Numbered from the stretch's first letter, positions 49,162 through 58,648 are shown. The stretch: DNA of 64,000 nucleotides from Variovorax sp. IB41 (GCF_016405905.1 NZ_JAEFCB010000022.1:39093-103092); one strand, 5' to 3'. A program made the numbers and translations. Notes: generated by a model not told the origin, from the sequence alone.

Positions 49162-50654
49162 TCGACACGCACCTGCTGGCGCTGCAGCTCATGGCCGCGC
49201 AGGGGCTGATGGGCGCGTTCGACACGCTCTATCACCACGAGGGCACCGAGGCGCTCGCCCAGCGCAACACGGCGCGGCGCGAGCTGGCGATCCATGCTGT
49301 GCGTTCGTCGATCTACTGCGCGATGTTCATCGGGCTGTCGTCGTGGGCCTGGCATGGCGCGTGGGCGTGGGTGCTGCTGGCGGTGTTCGGCGTGGAGATC
49401 GTGCTCACGCTGTGGGACTTCGTGGTCGAAGACGGCAGCCGCCTCTTGCCGCCGACCGAGCGCGTCACGCACACGGTGCTGGCCATCAACGCGGGCGCGT
49501 TCATCGCGCTCCTGGCGATGAATGCGGGGGACTGGGCCGCGCGGCCGACGGCGTTGGCGTGGCAACCGCAAGGCTGGCTGGGCGCCTTCCTGGCGCTGTG
49601 CGGCGTGGGCGTCGGCCTCTCGGGGCTGCGCGACGGGCTCGCGGCGCGTGCGTTGTTTCGCCGCACGGCGCAAGAAGCGGCGCGGGCCGTGCAGGCGCCG
49701 GTGCACTTCGGCACGAAGCCCCAGCGCGTGCTGGTGACCGGCGGCACCGGCTTCATCGGCCAGACGCTGGTGCGCCACCTGCTGGCCGACGGCCATGCCG
49801 TGACCGTGTGGACGCGCGACGCGCGCTCGGCCGCATGGAACTTCGGCGGCGCGGTGCGCTGCGTGCAGCGGCTCGACCAGATTCCCGAGACCGATCCATG
49901 CGACGTGGTGATCAACCTGGCGGGCGCACGCATCCTCGGCCAACGCTGGAGCGAGCGGCGCCAGCGGCAGTTGCTGCAAAGCCGCGAGGGGCTCACCACC
50001 GCGCTGGTCGCATGGATTGCCACGCGTCCGCGCAAGCCCTGGCTGCTGCTGTCGGGCTCGGCCATCGGCTGCTACGGCGTGCAGCCGCAAGGCGATGCCA
50101 CCGAACTGGCCGAAGACGCGCCGCCGCAGGACATCTTCATGTCGACGCTGTGCCAGCGGTGGGAGAAAGCGGCAGAGGCCGCGACGGCGCATGGCGTGCA
50201 CGTGGCCTGCATGCGTTTCGGTTTCGTGCTCGGCCACCAGGGTTCGCTGCCGCAACTGCTGCTGCCCGTCGCGCTGGGCATGGGCGGCCGGCTGGGGAGC
50301 GGGCGGCAGTGGCTGTCGTGGGTGCATGTGCACGACGTCATCCGTGCCATGGCCCATGTGTGGAGCGCCGCCGAGCAGGCGGGAAGCGACAGCGCTGCGA
50401 CCGCGCAGGCCTTCAACTTCACTGCACCCGGCGCGCTCAGCCAGGAAGAATTCACCCGCGTGGCCGCAAGCGTGATGCATCGGCCGTTCTGGATGCCGAC
50501 GCCCGCCGCGCCCGTCAAGCTCTTGCTGGGCGAACAGGCCGACCTCCTGCTCGAAGGCCAGCGCGTAGTGCCCGCCCGGTTGCTGCAGACGGGATTCCGC
50601 TTCGCGTTTCCCGAGGCCCGCGATGCCTTGACGGACCTTTGCCGGCCGCGATAG
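49158..50654 (+). CDS. TIGR01777-family epimerase fused to an N-terminal membrane domain
   Basis: 498 residues. About 1-180 holds four or so membrane helices (IYCAMFIGLSSWAWHGAWAW, AVFGVEIVLTLWDFVVEDG). About 185-498 is an extended-SDR domain of the YfcH/TIGR01777 type: RVLVTGGTGFIGQTLVRHLL, NLAGARILGQRWSERRQ, SGSAIGCYG, SWVHVHDVIRAM. Sugar-nucleotide or quinone-like substrates are guesses. Start overlaps the DUF4166 stop. Confidence 0.85.
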   Translation: MIDTHLLALQLMAAQGLMGAFDTLYHHEGTEALAQRNTARRELAIHAVRSSIYCAMFIGLSSWAWHGAWAWVLLAVFGVEIVLTLWDFVVEDGSRLLPPTERVTHTVLAINAGAFIALLAMNAGDWAARPTALAWQPQGWLGAFLALCGVGVGLSGLRDGLAARALFRRTAQEAARAVQAPVHFGTKPQRVLVTGGTGFIGQTLVRHLLADGHAVTVWTRDARSAAWNFGGAVRCVQRLDQIPETDPCDVVINLAGARILGQRWSERRQRQLLQSREGLTTALVAWIATRPRKPWLLLSGSAIGCYGVQPQGDATELAEDAPPQDIFMSTLCQRWEKAAEAATAHGVHVACMRFGFVLGHQGSLPQLLLPVALGMGGRLGSGRQWLSWVHVHDVIRAMAHVWSAAEQAGSDSAATAQAFNFTAPGALSQEEFTRVAASVMHRPFWMPTPAAPVKLLLGEQADLLLEGQRVVPARLLQTGFRFAFPEARDALTDLCRPR

Positions 50655-50665
50655 AAGCCTTGCCC

Positions 50666-52798
50666 GTGCCCGCCAAGAAAGCCCCCTCCACGCCCGCAGA
50701 CGCCGCCACCGCGCCGTCGCCATCACCGCCGCAGCCGCCCGGCACCGGCCTGAGCCTCGTGCAGCGCGCCCTGCGCAAGCTCGGCCTCGTGCGCGACATC
50801 GACTTCGCGCTCTACCTGCCGATGCGCTACGAAGACGAAACGCGCATCGTCAAGCTTGCCGACACGCGCGACGGCGACATGGCGCAGGTCGAGGGCGTGG
50901 TCACCGAATGCGAGGTGGTGTTCCGCCCGCGCCGCCAGCTGATCGCCACCCTCGACGACGGCAGCGACACCTGCCAGCTGCGCTTCTTCAACTTCTATCC
51001 CTCGCAGCAAAAACAGCTCGCGGTCGGTGCGCGGGTGCGCGTGCGCGGCGAGATGCGCGGCGGCTTCGTGGGGCGGCAGATCATGCATCCCACGGTCAAG
51101 GCCGCGGGCACCTCGCTGCCGGAGGCGCTCACGCCGGTCTACTCGACCGTCGCGGGCCTGGCGCAACCGGTGCTGCGGCGCGAAGTGCGCTCGGGCCTGG
51201 CGCGCGCCGTGCTCGACGAGACGATTCCCGTGCAGATCGGCCTGCGCGGCGCGTGGGATCTGCGCAGCGCGCTCACCTTCCTGCACTACCCCACGCCTGA
51301 CGTGGCGATGGCGACGCTCGAAGACCACAGCCACCCGGCGTGGCAGCGCATCAAGGCCGAGGAGTTGCTCGCGCAGCAACTCTCGCAACTGCAGGCCCGA
51401 CTGGAGCGCGCGGCGCAGCGTGCGCCTCTGCTGCCTTCGTCGCCGGAACCTGTGGCGACGTCGCTGCATGCGCAACTGCTCGCGGTGCTGCCCTTCGGCC
51501 TGACCGGCGCGCAGCAGCGCGTGGGCGAGGAGATCACGCGCGACCTCGGCCGCGAGATTCCGATGCACCGGCTGCTGCAGGGCGACGTGGGTTCGGGCAA
51601 GACGGTGGTAGCGGCGCTCGCGGCGGCGCGCGCCATCGACGCGGGCTTCCAGTGCGCGCTGATGGCGCCGACCGAGATCCTCGCGGCCCAGCACTTCGGC
51701 AAGCTCGTGGGCTGGCTCGATCCGCTCCTGGCCGCGCGCGGCCTGCGCGTGGCCTGGCTCACCGGCAGCCAGAAGAAAAAGGAGCGCGACGCGATGTCGG
51801 CCGCCGTCGAGAGCGGCGAGGCCGCGCTGGTCATCGGCACGCACGCCGTCATCTCGGAGAAGGTGCGCTTCAAGAACCTCGCGCTCGCGATCATCGACGA
51901 GCAGCACCGCTTCGGCGTGGCACAGCGGCTCGCGCTGCGCGGCAAGGCCGTGGGCCACCTCGAGCCGCACCTCTTGATGATGAGTGCCACGCCGATCCCG
52001 CGCACGCTCGCGATGAGCTACTACGCCGACCTGGACGTCTCCACGCTCGACGAGCTGCCGCCCGGCCGCACGCCCATCGTGACCAAGCTGGTGGCCGACC
52101 ACCGGCGCGACGAGGTGATCGACCGCATCCAGGCGCAGATCGCGCAGGGCCGGCAGGTCTACTGGGTGTGCCCGCTGATCGAGGAGAGCGAGGCGGTCGA
52201 CCTGCGCAACGCCACCGAGACGCGCGACGAACTGGCCGAGACGCTCGGCGAGGCCATCCACGTCGGCCTGCTGCATTCGCGCATGCCGACGGCCGAAAAG
52301 CAGGCGGTGATGGCGGCCTTCACCGCCAACGAGATCCAGGTGCTGGTGAGCACGACGGTGATCGAAGTGGGTGTCGATGTGCCGAACGCCTCGTTGATGG
52401 TGATCGAGCACGCGGAGCGCTTCGGGCTCTCGCAGCTTCATCAATTGCGTGGCCGCGTGGGTCGCGGCGCGGCGGCCTCGGCCTGCGTGCTGCTCTACGC
52501 GCCAGGCGACAGCGGGCGCGTGGGCGAGGCGGCGCGCGCGCGTTTGAAGGCGATGGCCGAGACGGGCGACGGCTTCGAGATCGCGCGGCGCGACCTGGAG
52601 ATCCGCGGCCCCGGCGAATTCCTGGGCGCGCGCCAGTCGGGCGCGCCGCTGCTGCGCTTCGCCGACTTGACCACCGACACGCTGTTGCTCGATTGGGCGC
52701 GCGAGCTCGCACCGGTGATGCTCGAGAAGCACGCCGAGCTGGCCCAGCGCCACATCGACCGCTGGCTCGGCACCAAGGCCGAATACCTGAAAGCCTGA
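50666..52798 (+). CDS. recG: ATP-dependent DNA helicase RecG
   Basis: Branch-migration helicase that reverses stalled forks. 710 residues: N-terminal wedge/OB domain (LALYLPMRYEDET-like segment DFALYLPMRYEDE), Walker A GDVGSGKTVVAAL, DEQH box IIDEQHRFGVAQR, MMSATPIPRTLAMSYY, QVYWVCPLIEES, STTVIEVGVDVPNASLMVIE and the HQLRGRVGRG motif. No ATG fits; GTG 50666 (or TTG 50660) is likely. It follows the epimerase by 11 bases. Confidence 0.95.
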   Translation: MPAKKAPSTPADAATAPSPSPPQPPGTGLSLVQRALRKLGLVRDIDFALYLPMRYEDETRIVKLADTRDGDMAQVEGVVTECEVVFRPRRQLIATLDDGSDTCQLRFFNFYPSQQKQLAVGARVRVRGEMRGGFVGRQIMHPTVKAAGTSLPEALTPVYSTVAGLAQPVLRREVRSGLARAVLDETIPVQIGLRGAWDLRSALTFLHYPTPDVAMATLEDHSHPAWQRIKAEELLAQQLSQLQARLERAAQRAPLLPSSPEPVATSLHAQLLAVLPFGLTGAQQRVGEEITRDLGREIPMHRLLQGDVGSGKTVVAALAAARAIDAGFQCALMAPTEILAAQHFGKLVGWLDPLLAARGLRVAWLTGSQKKKERDAMSAAVESGEAALVIGTHAVISEKVRFKNLALAIIDEQHRFGVAQRLALRGKAVGHLEPHLLMMSATPIPRTLAMSYYADLDVSTLDELPPGRTPIVTKLVADHRRDEVIDRIQAQIAQGRQVYWVCPLIEESEAVDLRNATETRDELAETLGEAIHVGLLHSRMPTAEKQAVMAAFTANEIQVLVSTTVIEVGVDVPNASLMVIEHAERFGLSQLHQLRGRVGRGAAASACVLLYAPGDSGRVGEAARARLKAMAETGDGFEIARRDLEIRGPGEFLGARQSGAPLLRFADLTTDTLLLDWARELAPVMLEKHAELAQRHIDRWLGTKAEYLKA

Positions 52799-52813
52799 GC
52801 GGCCTCGCGCTGT

Positions 52814-53446
52814 TTACGCCGAGGGCCGGCGCGTGAAGGCGAGGATCAACCCGAAGCCGACCATCATGCTGCCGCTCACCTTGTTGAACCAGCGCATCGC
52901 GCGGCTGCCGTTCGCGAGCCGGCGCATGCGCGCGCCCAGCAGCGCATAGAGCGCGATCGCGACCAGCTCGAACACCAGGAAGGTCGCCCCCAGCAGCAGG
53001 TAGCTGGAGGCGTAGGCGCCGGGCACCACGAACTGCGGGAAGAACGCGGTGAACACCAGGATGGCCTTCGGATTGCCGGCCGCCACGGTGAACTCCTGCC
53101 GCGCCAGCGCGCGCAGCGAAGGCGGTGCGGCGGTGCCCTGCGATTGCACATCGGCCGTGGGCGCCGGTGCGCGCAAGAGGCGGATGCCGATCCACACCAG
53201 GTACGCCGCGCCGATGTACTTGATGACATCGAAGGCCAGCTCCGAGGCCACCAGCACCGCGCCCATGCCCAGGCCCGCGACGGCAATCATGAGCGCGAAG
53301 GCCACGAGGCGGCCGCTGGCCGCGATCACCGCGGGCGACACGCCGTGCCGCGCACCGTTGGTGACCGACAGCAGGTTGTTGGGGCCGAAGGCCATGTTGA
53401 TGGCAAAGCAGGCCGGAAGAAACAACAGATAGGTGGAGAGGCTCAT
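52814..53446 (-). CDS. LysE/RhtB-family amino-acid exporter
   Basis: 210 residues with about six membrane helices and the LysE pattern MAFGPNNLLSVTNGARHG, IKYIGAAYLVWIGIRLLRA, TVAAGNPKAILVFTAFFPQF. Exports an amino acid or homoserine-lactone-like compound; substrate cannot be told. Convergent with recG and divergent from the autotransporter. Confidence 0.9.
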   Translation of the reverse strand: MSLSTYLLFLPACFAINMAFGPNNLLSVTNGARHGVSPAVIAASGRLVAFALMIAVAGLGMGAVLVASELAFDVIKYIGAAYLVWIGIRLLRAPAPTADVQSQGTAAPPSLRALARQEFTVAAGNPKAILVFTAFFPQFVVPGAYASSYLLLGATFLVFELVAIALYALLGARMRRLANGSRAMRWFNKVSGSMMVGFGLILAFTRRPSA

Positions 53447-53757
53447 GGTTGCATCCTGCTACGCAGATAACTGCGATGACGAAGGTTCGCCATTATCCGC
53501 AGCCTCCGCGATGTGTACGACGAAAGCCTGCAGATGCAACAACGCTGCATTAGCGCCATGGTGTTTACGCGGGGTTCTTGCCGCGCGACTTGTTTTCTAG
53601 ACTGCGCCGCGATGCGTTTTTGCACGGTGTTCGAGGGCTGTGCGATGCCGCGTTTTTCTTCGGACTTTTTCGCTACTGGTCCGCGTCTTGCACGCGTTTC
53701 GAAAGGCGGATCGCACGCCGAATATTCGAACAACACACTGCACGGAGGAAAGTCGCA
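53447..53757. promoter_or_regulatory. 311-base divergent intergenic region (LysE exporter / autotransporter)
   Basis: No gene seen. It should hold both promoters. A possible plus-strand -10 TAGACT lies at 53598-53603 with TTCTTG 17 bases upstream, leaving a leader of about 150 bases before the autotransporter. The last 60 bases hold several short A/T tracts (GAATATTCGAAC) and a GGAGGA ribosome site. Confidence 0.4.
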
Positions 53758-56700
53758 ATGACTTCGAAGAGGATGAACAGACTCGCGATCGCCATGGCCC
53801 TCGCTGGCCTCGCATCGCACCAGGCATGGGCTCTCCAGACCTATGCCGGAGACCCGGGAATGATCGGTGCGCCGGCCAGCTGGCGCACGGCCGAGTTCAT
53901 GCGCGACTGGGGCCTGATTGCGATGGGCACCGAATACGCCTACGCGGCGGGCGTGAGCGGCGCGGGCATCAAGATCGGCGAGGTCGATTCGGGCTACGAC
54001 GCATCGCACCCCGAGTTCCCGGCCTCGCGCTATCACGGCGTGCCGGTGGGCGCGATTCCCGGCGCCTACGACGGTGCGTACAACGACCGCCATGGCACGC
54101 ACGTGGGCGGCACCATCGCCGCGAACCGCGACGGCGGCGCGGCCACGGCGAACATGCACGGCGTGGCCTTCAACGCGGACCTCTTCGTGGCCAACACGGC
54201 CAAGACCGACGGCGCCAATTTCGGGCGGCCGCTGCCCGGCGATTCGCCGGTCATCACGGTGGACAACCAGCACATTGCCGATGCCTACCGCGCGGCCAAC
54301 GCGCAGGGCGTGCGCATCATCAGCACGAGCTGGGGCAGTCCGCCGACCGGCGAGCAGTACAACACCCTCGCGCAGCTGCACACGGCCAACGGCTACTACG
54401 TGGCCAACAACACCTGGATCCAGGGCGCGTTCGACGCGGCGAAGACGGGCACGCTGATGGTGTTCAGCGCGGGCAACGGCGGCTGGCTCAACCCCAGCCC
54501 GCGCGCGGCCGCGCCGTACTTCAACCCCGAGCTCGAAACGAACTGGCTCGCGGTCTCCGCGCTGAGCACGATCGGGCAGACCTTCAATGCCGACGGCTCC
54601 GTCAACGTGCCGGGCACGCAGCGCTACAACAAGTGCGGCGTGGCGAAGTGGACCTGCGTCACGGCGCCGGGCTTCCAGATCAACGGCACCGTGCTGGCTG
54701 GCGGCTACGCGTCGCTGTCGGGCACGTCGATGGCCGCGCCGCACGCCTCGGGCGCGCTCGCGCTGATCATGGAGCGCTTCGGCTACATGACCAACGAGCA
54801 GGTGCTCACCGTGCTGAAGACCACCGCGACGCAGAACGCGACGATCGTGGATGCGGCCGGCACCGGCACGATGGCCAACCCCGAGGCGGGCCAGCAGGTG
54901 AAGGTGCCCGATGTGGTGAACGGATGGGGCACGCCGAGCCTGCGGCGCGCGATGAACGGGCCGGGGCAGTTCATCGGGCCGTTCGCGGTCGATACGCGAG
55001 GACAGAACGACACGTGGTCGAACGACATCTCCGACGTCGCGATCCGCGCACGCCGCGCGGAAGATGCCGCCGAAGCCACCGCCTGGGAAACGACCCGGCA
55101 GACGCGCGGCTGGACCGCGGGCCTGCCCGGCGGCGCGAGCGATGCGGACCGCAGCGAATACGCCACCGGCGTGGCCCGCGAGGCCGCGCGCGCCACGCGG
55201 GTCTACGAAGGCAGCCTCGAGAAGCTCGGCGCCGGCACGCTGACCCTGAGCGGCCAGAACAGCTACACGGGCAGTACCGCGGTGAACGGCGGCACGCTCA
55301 AGGCGGGGGCGGTCAACGCCTTCAGCGGCGCATCGGCGCACAGCGTGGGCGCGGGCGGCATGCTCGATCTCGCGGGCTTCAGCCAGAGGCTGCCGTCGTT
55401 GGCGAACGGCGGCGTGGTCTCGCTGGTCGGCGCCGCGCCGGGCACGACCCTCACCATCACCGGCGCCTATGTGGGCAACAACGGCACGCTGCGGCTGGGC
55501 ACCGCGCTGGGCGACAGCAGCAGCGCGAGTGACCGGCTGGTGCTCGACGGCGCGGGTGCCAGCGCCAGCGGCCGCACCACGGTGCAGGTCACGAACCTCG
55601 GCGGCCTCGGCGCGCTGACGAGCGGCAACGGCATCGAACTGGTCAGCGCGCTCAACGGCGCGAAGACCACCGCGCAAAGCACCAAGGACGCGTTCTCGCT
55701 CGCGAACGGCCACGTCGACGCGGGCGCCTACGAATACCGGCTGCATGCGGCCGATGCCGGCGGCGCCGGCGAGAACTGGTACCTGCGGTCCACGGTCCCC
55801 GCGACGCAGGTCCCGACTTACCGCACGGAGGTGCCGATGCTCGCCGCGCTGCCCGAGCAACTGCGCCAGGGCAACCTCGCCATGCTGGGCAGTTCGCGCG
55901 TGCGCATGGGCGACGACGACGCCCGGGCCGGCCGCAACGATGCGGGCGACGAGACTGGCACGCCGCTGCGCAGCGCCTGGGGCCGCGTCATCAGCACGAA
56001 CCTGAACATCAGCCAGCAGGGCACCGTGAGCCCGCGGAGCGAGGGGCGACTGACGGGCCTGCAGGCCGGCACCGACCTGTGGGCCGGCCGCAACTGGCGC
56101 GCCGGCGTGTACGTCGGCCGGCTCGAAGGCGATGCCCGCACCCGCGGCTTCGCGCGCGGCGTGTTCGACCTTGCCGTCGGCAGCAACGACCTGCGCAGCG
56201 ACTACCTGGGCCTGTACGGCAACTTCACGAGCGACGCGGGCTTCTACGCCGATGCGGTGCTGCAGGGCGGCCGCCACCGCTACACGACGGGCCCCTTCGA
56301 CAGTTCGCCGTCGGCTTCCGGCAAGGGCAGGAGCACGCTGCTGTCGCTGGAGGTGGGCCAGAGCTTCGCGCTCGGCAGCAACTGGAACATCGAGCCGCAA
56401 TTGCAGCTCGTGCACCAGCGCGTGAACATCGACGACGTGAGTCTCTTCGGCGCCCGCGTCTCGCAGGACACCGACAGCGGCTGGACGGTTCGCGCGGGCG
56501 TGCGGCTCAAGGGCCAGATCGCCACCGGCGCCGGCGTGCTGCAGCCGTATGCGCGGCTGAACGTCTACCGCACCTCCAGCGGCTCGGACGTGGCGCGCTT
56601 CATAGGCCCCGCCGGCTGGACCGACATCGGCACCCGCACCGGTGGCACCAGCACCGAACTCGCGGCCGGCGCCGCCCTGGCCGTCGGCGAGCGCACCAGC

Positions 56701-56796
56701 CTGTACGCGGAAGCGGGCAAGCTGTTCGCCTCGGGCGGCGCCGCGCGGGTGAAGAGCGGCATCAATGCGAGCCTGGGCATGCGCGTGAAGTGGTGA
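53758..56796 (+). CDS. subtilase (S8) autotransporter serine protease
   Basis: 1012-residue type V secreted protease. Signal peptide (LAIAMALAGLASHQAWA), subtilisin domain about 60-400 with the triad D77 (GEVDSGYD), H112 (DRHGTHVGG) and S324 (SGTSMAAPHASG), a passenger-associated repeat about 483-520 (LEKLGAGTLTLSGQNSYTGS), a beta-helical stretch to about 700, and a C-terminal beta barrel about 740-1012 ending MRVKW with the terminal aromatic residue. ATG 53758 follows GGAGGA. Cleavage targets are unknown; surface proteolysis in plant or soil settings is plausible. Confidence 0.93.
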   Translation: MTSKRMNRLAIAMALAGLASHQAWALQTYAGDPGMIGAPASWRTAEFMRDWGLIAMGTEYAYAAGVSGAGIKIGEVDSGYDASHPEFPASRYHGVPVGAIPGAYDGAYNDRHGTHVGGTIAANRDGGAATANMHGVAFNADLFVANTAKTDGANFGRPLPGDSPVITVDNQHIADAYRAANAQGVRIISTSWGSPPTGEQYNTLAQLHTANGYYVANNTWIQGAFDAAKTGTLMVFSAGNGGWLNPSPRAAAPYFNPELETNWLAVSALSTIGQTFNADGSVNVPGTQRYNKCGVAKWTCVTAPGFQINGTVLAGGYASLSGTSMAAPHASGALALIMERFGYMTNEQVLTVLKTTATQNATIVDAAGTGTMANPEAGQQVKVPDVVNGWGTPSLRRAMNGPGQFIGPFAVDTRGQNDTWSNDISDVAIRARRAEDAAEATAWETTRQTRGWTAGLPGGASDADRSEYATGVAREAARATRVYEGSLEKLGAGTLTLSGQNSYTGSTAVNGGTLKAGAVNAFSGASAHSVGAGGMLDLAGFSQRLPSLANGGVVSLVGAAPGTTLTITGAYVGNNGTLRLGTALGDSSSASDRLVLDGAGASASGRTTVQVTNLGGLGALTSGNGIELVSALNGAKTTAQSTKDAFSLANGHVDAGAYEYRLHAADAGGAGENWYLRSTVPATQVPTYRTEVPMLAALPEQLRQGNLAMLGSSRVRMGDDDARAGRNDAGDETGTPLRSAWGRVISTNLNISQQGTVSPRSEGRLTGLQAGTDLWAGRNWRAGVYVGRLEGDARTRGFARGVFDLAVGSNDLRSDYLGLYGNFTSDAGFYADAVLQGGRHRYTTGPFDSSPSASGKGRSTLLSLEVGQSFALGSNWNIEPQLQLVHQRVNIDDVSLFGARVSQDTDSGWTVRAGVRLKGQIATGAGVLQPYARLNVYRTSSGSDVARFIGPAGWTDIGTRTGGTSTELAAGAALAVGERTSLYAEAGKLFASGGAARVKSGINASLGMRVKW

Positions 56797-56870
56797 GGGG
56801 GCGGTCCAGGGCGATCGGTCGTGGGCAGGAGGACGGCCGCATCGACCCCTGACAACGCCGGGTCACGGAG

Positions 56871-56893
56871 GCTTGCGCATAATTGACGCAAGC
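56871..56893. promoter_or_regulatory. inverted repeat at oxyR start
   Basis: GCTTGCG (56871-56877), nine bases, CGCAAGC (56887-56893), a perfect T-N11-A-like LysR box ending one base before the oxyR ATG. CATAAT inside it (56878-56883) could be a -10, which would make the oxyR message nearly leaderless. Suggests autorepression. Confidence 0.55.
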
Positions 56894-56894
56894 T

Positions 56895-57860
56895 ATGACT
56901 CTCACCGAACTCAAATACATCGTCGCAGTAGCCCGCGAACGGCACTTCGGCAAGGCGGCCGAGGCCTGCTACGTCTCCCAACCGACCCTCTCGGTGGCCA
57001 TCAAGAAGCTCGAAGACGAGCTCGAGGTCAAGCTCTTCGAGCGCAGCGCCGGCGAAGTGACCGTCACGCCGCTGGGCGAGCAGATCGTGCAGCAGGCCCA
57101 GAGCGTGCTCGACCAGGCTGCCAGCATCAAGGAAATCGCCAAGCGCGGCAAAGACCCGCTGGCCGGCCCGCTGAACCTGGGCGTGATCTACACCATCGGC
57201 CCCTACCTCCTGCCCGACCTGGTGCGCCAGGTGATCGCGCGCACGCCGCAGATGCCGCTGGTGCTGCAGGAGAACTTCACCGCCAAGCTGCTGGAGATGC
57301 TGCGCGCCGGCGAGATCGACTGCGCCGTGATGGCCGAGCCTTTCCCGGACACGGGCCTGGCGATGGCGCCGCTGTACGACGAGCCCTTCATGGCCGCGCT
57401 GCCGGTCAATCACAAGTTCGCCAGCCGCGAATCGATCACCTCGGAAGAACTGCAGAACGAGACCATGCTGCTGCTGGGCACCGGCCATTGCTTTCGCGAC
57501 CACGTGCTCGAGGTGTGCCCCGAGTTCGCGCGCTTCTCCAGCAATGCCGAAGGCATCCGCAAGAGCTTCGAGGGCTCGTCTCTCGAGACCATCAAGCACA
57601 TGGTGGCCTCGGGCATGGGCGTGACGCTGGTGCCGCGCCTGTCGGTGCCGGCCGAGGCGCTCAAGCCCAAGGCCAAGGGCAGGAAGGACTCCGAGCAGAT
57701 GGTGCGCTACCTGCCGGTGCGCGACGCGCACGACCGCGACCCGCCCACGCGCCGCGTGGTGCTCGCATGGCGCCGCACCTTCACGCGCTACGAGGCGATC
57801 GCGGCGCTGCGCAATGCGATCTATGCGTGCGAGCTGCCGGGCGTCAAGCGCCTCTCCTGA
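56895..57860 (+). CDS. oxyR: hydrogen-peroxide-sensing regulator OxyR
   Basis: 321-residue LysR protein with the OxyR redox pair at the canonical positions: C199 in GTGHCFRDH and C208 in LEVCPEF. N-terminal HTH FGKAAEACYVSQPTLSVAIK, and the conserved TLVPRLSVP. ATG 56895 gives MTLTELKYIVAVARE, the usual OxyR start. An inverted repeat overlaps its start region, and dps follows downstream, an expected OxyR target. Confidence 0.96.
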   Translation: MTLTELKYIVAVARERHFGKAAEACYVSQPTLSVAIKKLEDELEVKLFERSAGEVTVTPLGEQIVQQAQSVLDQAASIKEIAKRGKDPLAGPLNLGVIYTIGPYLLPDLVRQVIARTPQMPLVLQENFTAKLLEMLRAGEIDCAVMAEPFPDTGLAMAPLYDEPFMAALPVNHKFASRESITSEELQNETMLLLGTGHCFRDHVLEVCPEFARFSSNAEGIRKSFEGSSLETIKHMVASGMGVTLVPRLSVPAEALKPKAKGRKDSEQMVRYLPVRDAHDRDPPTRRVVLAWRRTFTRYEAIAALRNAIYACELPGVKRLS

Positions 57861-57922
57861 AAGGGCGCGCGATTGGCGGCCTTGGCCTACGCGGGGGCTG
57901 TTTTGAATCCTTCATCGCTGGG

Positions 57923-57937
57923 ATAGAGTGACGCTGT
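57923..57937 (+). promoter_or_regulatory. possible OxyR half-site before dps
   Basis: ATAG-N7-CTGT at 57923-57937 fits the ATAG-N7-CTAT pattern of OxyR with one mismatch. The further-out quarter site (TCAT at 57912-57915) is weaker. The site lies 66 bases before the dps ATG. Confidence 0.35.
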
Positions 57938-58003
57938 TGCGAAGCCGCGCGCCGGCTTCGAGAATCGACATGTTCCTCTCAACTTGAAGAAAGACCACTC
58001 GCC

Positions 58004-58585
58004 ATGGCCAAAGCTCCAAAGAAAACCAAGCCAGCGTCCACCCCCTCCTCGGGCAAGGTGCCCAAGAAGGGCGGCGCCATCGTCGCGCAGGAGTCCGGCA
58101 GCCGCAACGCGCCGATCATCAACATCGGCATCGAGCGCCAGGACCGCGCTGCCATCGCCGAGGGTCTCAGCCGCGTGCTGGCCGACACCTACACGCTCTA
58201 CCTCACGACGCACAACTTCCACTGGAACGTGACCGGTCCGCACTTCAACTCGCTGCACGCGATGTTCATGGGCCAGTACACCGAGCTGTGGGGCGCGACC
58301 GACGTGCTCGCCGAACGCATCCGGGCCCTCGGCCACTACGCGCCGGGCTCGTACGCCGAGTTCAGCAAGATCGCCACCGTGCCCGACGTGCCCCAGAACC
58401 CGCCCAAGGCGATGGAGATGGTGCGCATCCTGGTCAAGGGCCACGAAACCGTTTCGCGCATCGCGCGTGAATTCATCCCCGTGGCGGAAGAGGCCGGCGA
58501 CGATCCGACCGCCGACATGCTGACCGCGCGCTGCACGGTGCACGACCAGACCGCCTGGATGCTGCGCTCGCTGCTGGAAGACTGA
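58004..58585 (+). CDS. dps: Dps-family ferritin-like DNA-protection protein
   Basis: 193 residues. The ferroxidase signature LTTHNFHWNVTGPHFNSLHA followed by QYTELWGATDVLAERIRALG is the Dps core; EDPTA-like segment EAGDDPTADML and WMLRSLLED close it. The first 30 residues are Lys/Pro/Ser-rich (MAKAPKKTKPASTPSSGKV), an extended tail likely to bind DNA. Located downstream of oxyR and ends in a strong terminator. Confidence 0.94.
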   Translation: MAKAPKKTKPASTPSSGKVPKKGGAIVAQESGSRNAPIINIGIERQDRAAIAEGLSRVLADTYTLYLTTHNFHWNVTGPHFNSLHAMFMGQYTELWGATDVLAERIRALGHYAPGSYAEFSKIATVPDVPQNPPKAMEMVRILVKGHETVSRIAREFIPVAEEAGDDPTADMLTARCTVHDQTAWMLRSLLED

Positions 58586-58622
58586 GTTCGCGGGCAGCCC
58601 GGAATCCGGGCAGCGAAACCGA

Positions 58623-58648
58623 GAGCGGCACAATGGCCGCTCTTTTTT
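58623..58648 (+). terminator. rho-independent terminator after dps
   Basis: GAGCGGC (58623-58629), six-base loop, GCCGCTC (58636-58642) and six T residues. It also excludes the ATG at 58633, which lies in the loop, as the ubiA start. Confidence 0.9.

Noticed and set aside
50723..52753. 676-residue minus-strand frame opposite recG
   Set aside because: Arg/His/Ala-rich, no motifs, antisense to RecG helicase motifs.
53575..53603. Fourth member of the LysR-box promoter family before the autotransporter
   Set aside because: TAGACT is present, but the expected box position (53545-53567) has neither arm and the -35 is poor.
53578..53757. Upstream-extended start (TTG at 53578) for the autotransporter
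   Set aside because: The added 60 residues lack a signal peptide, while ATG 53758 has GGAGGA and directly precedes a signal sequence.
53443..56415. 990-residue open frame on the minus strand opposite the autotransporter
   Set aside because: Its translation is rich in His, Arg, Ala and Gly with no domain, and it lies exactly antisense to a protein with a full catalytic triad. It is a G+C-driven shadow frame.
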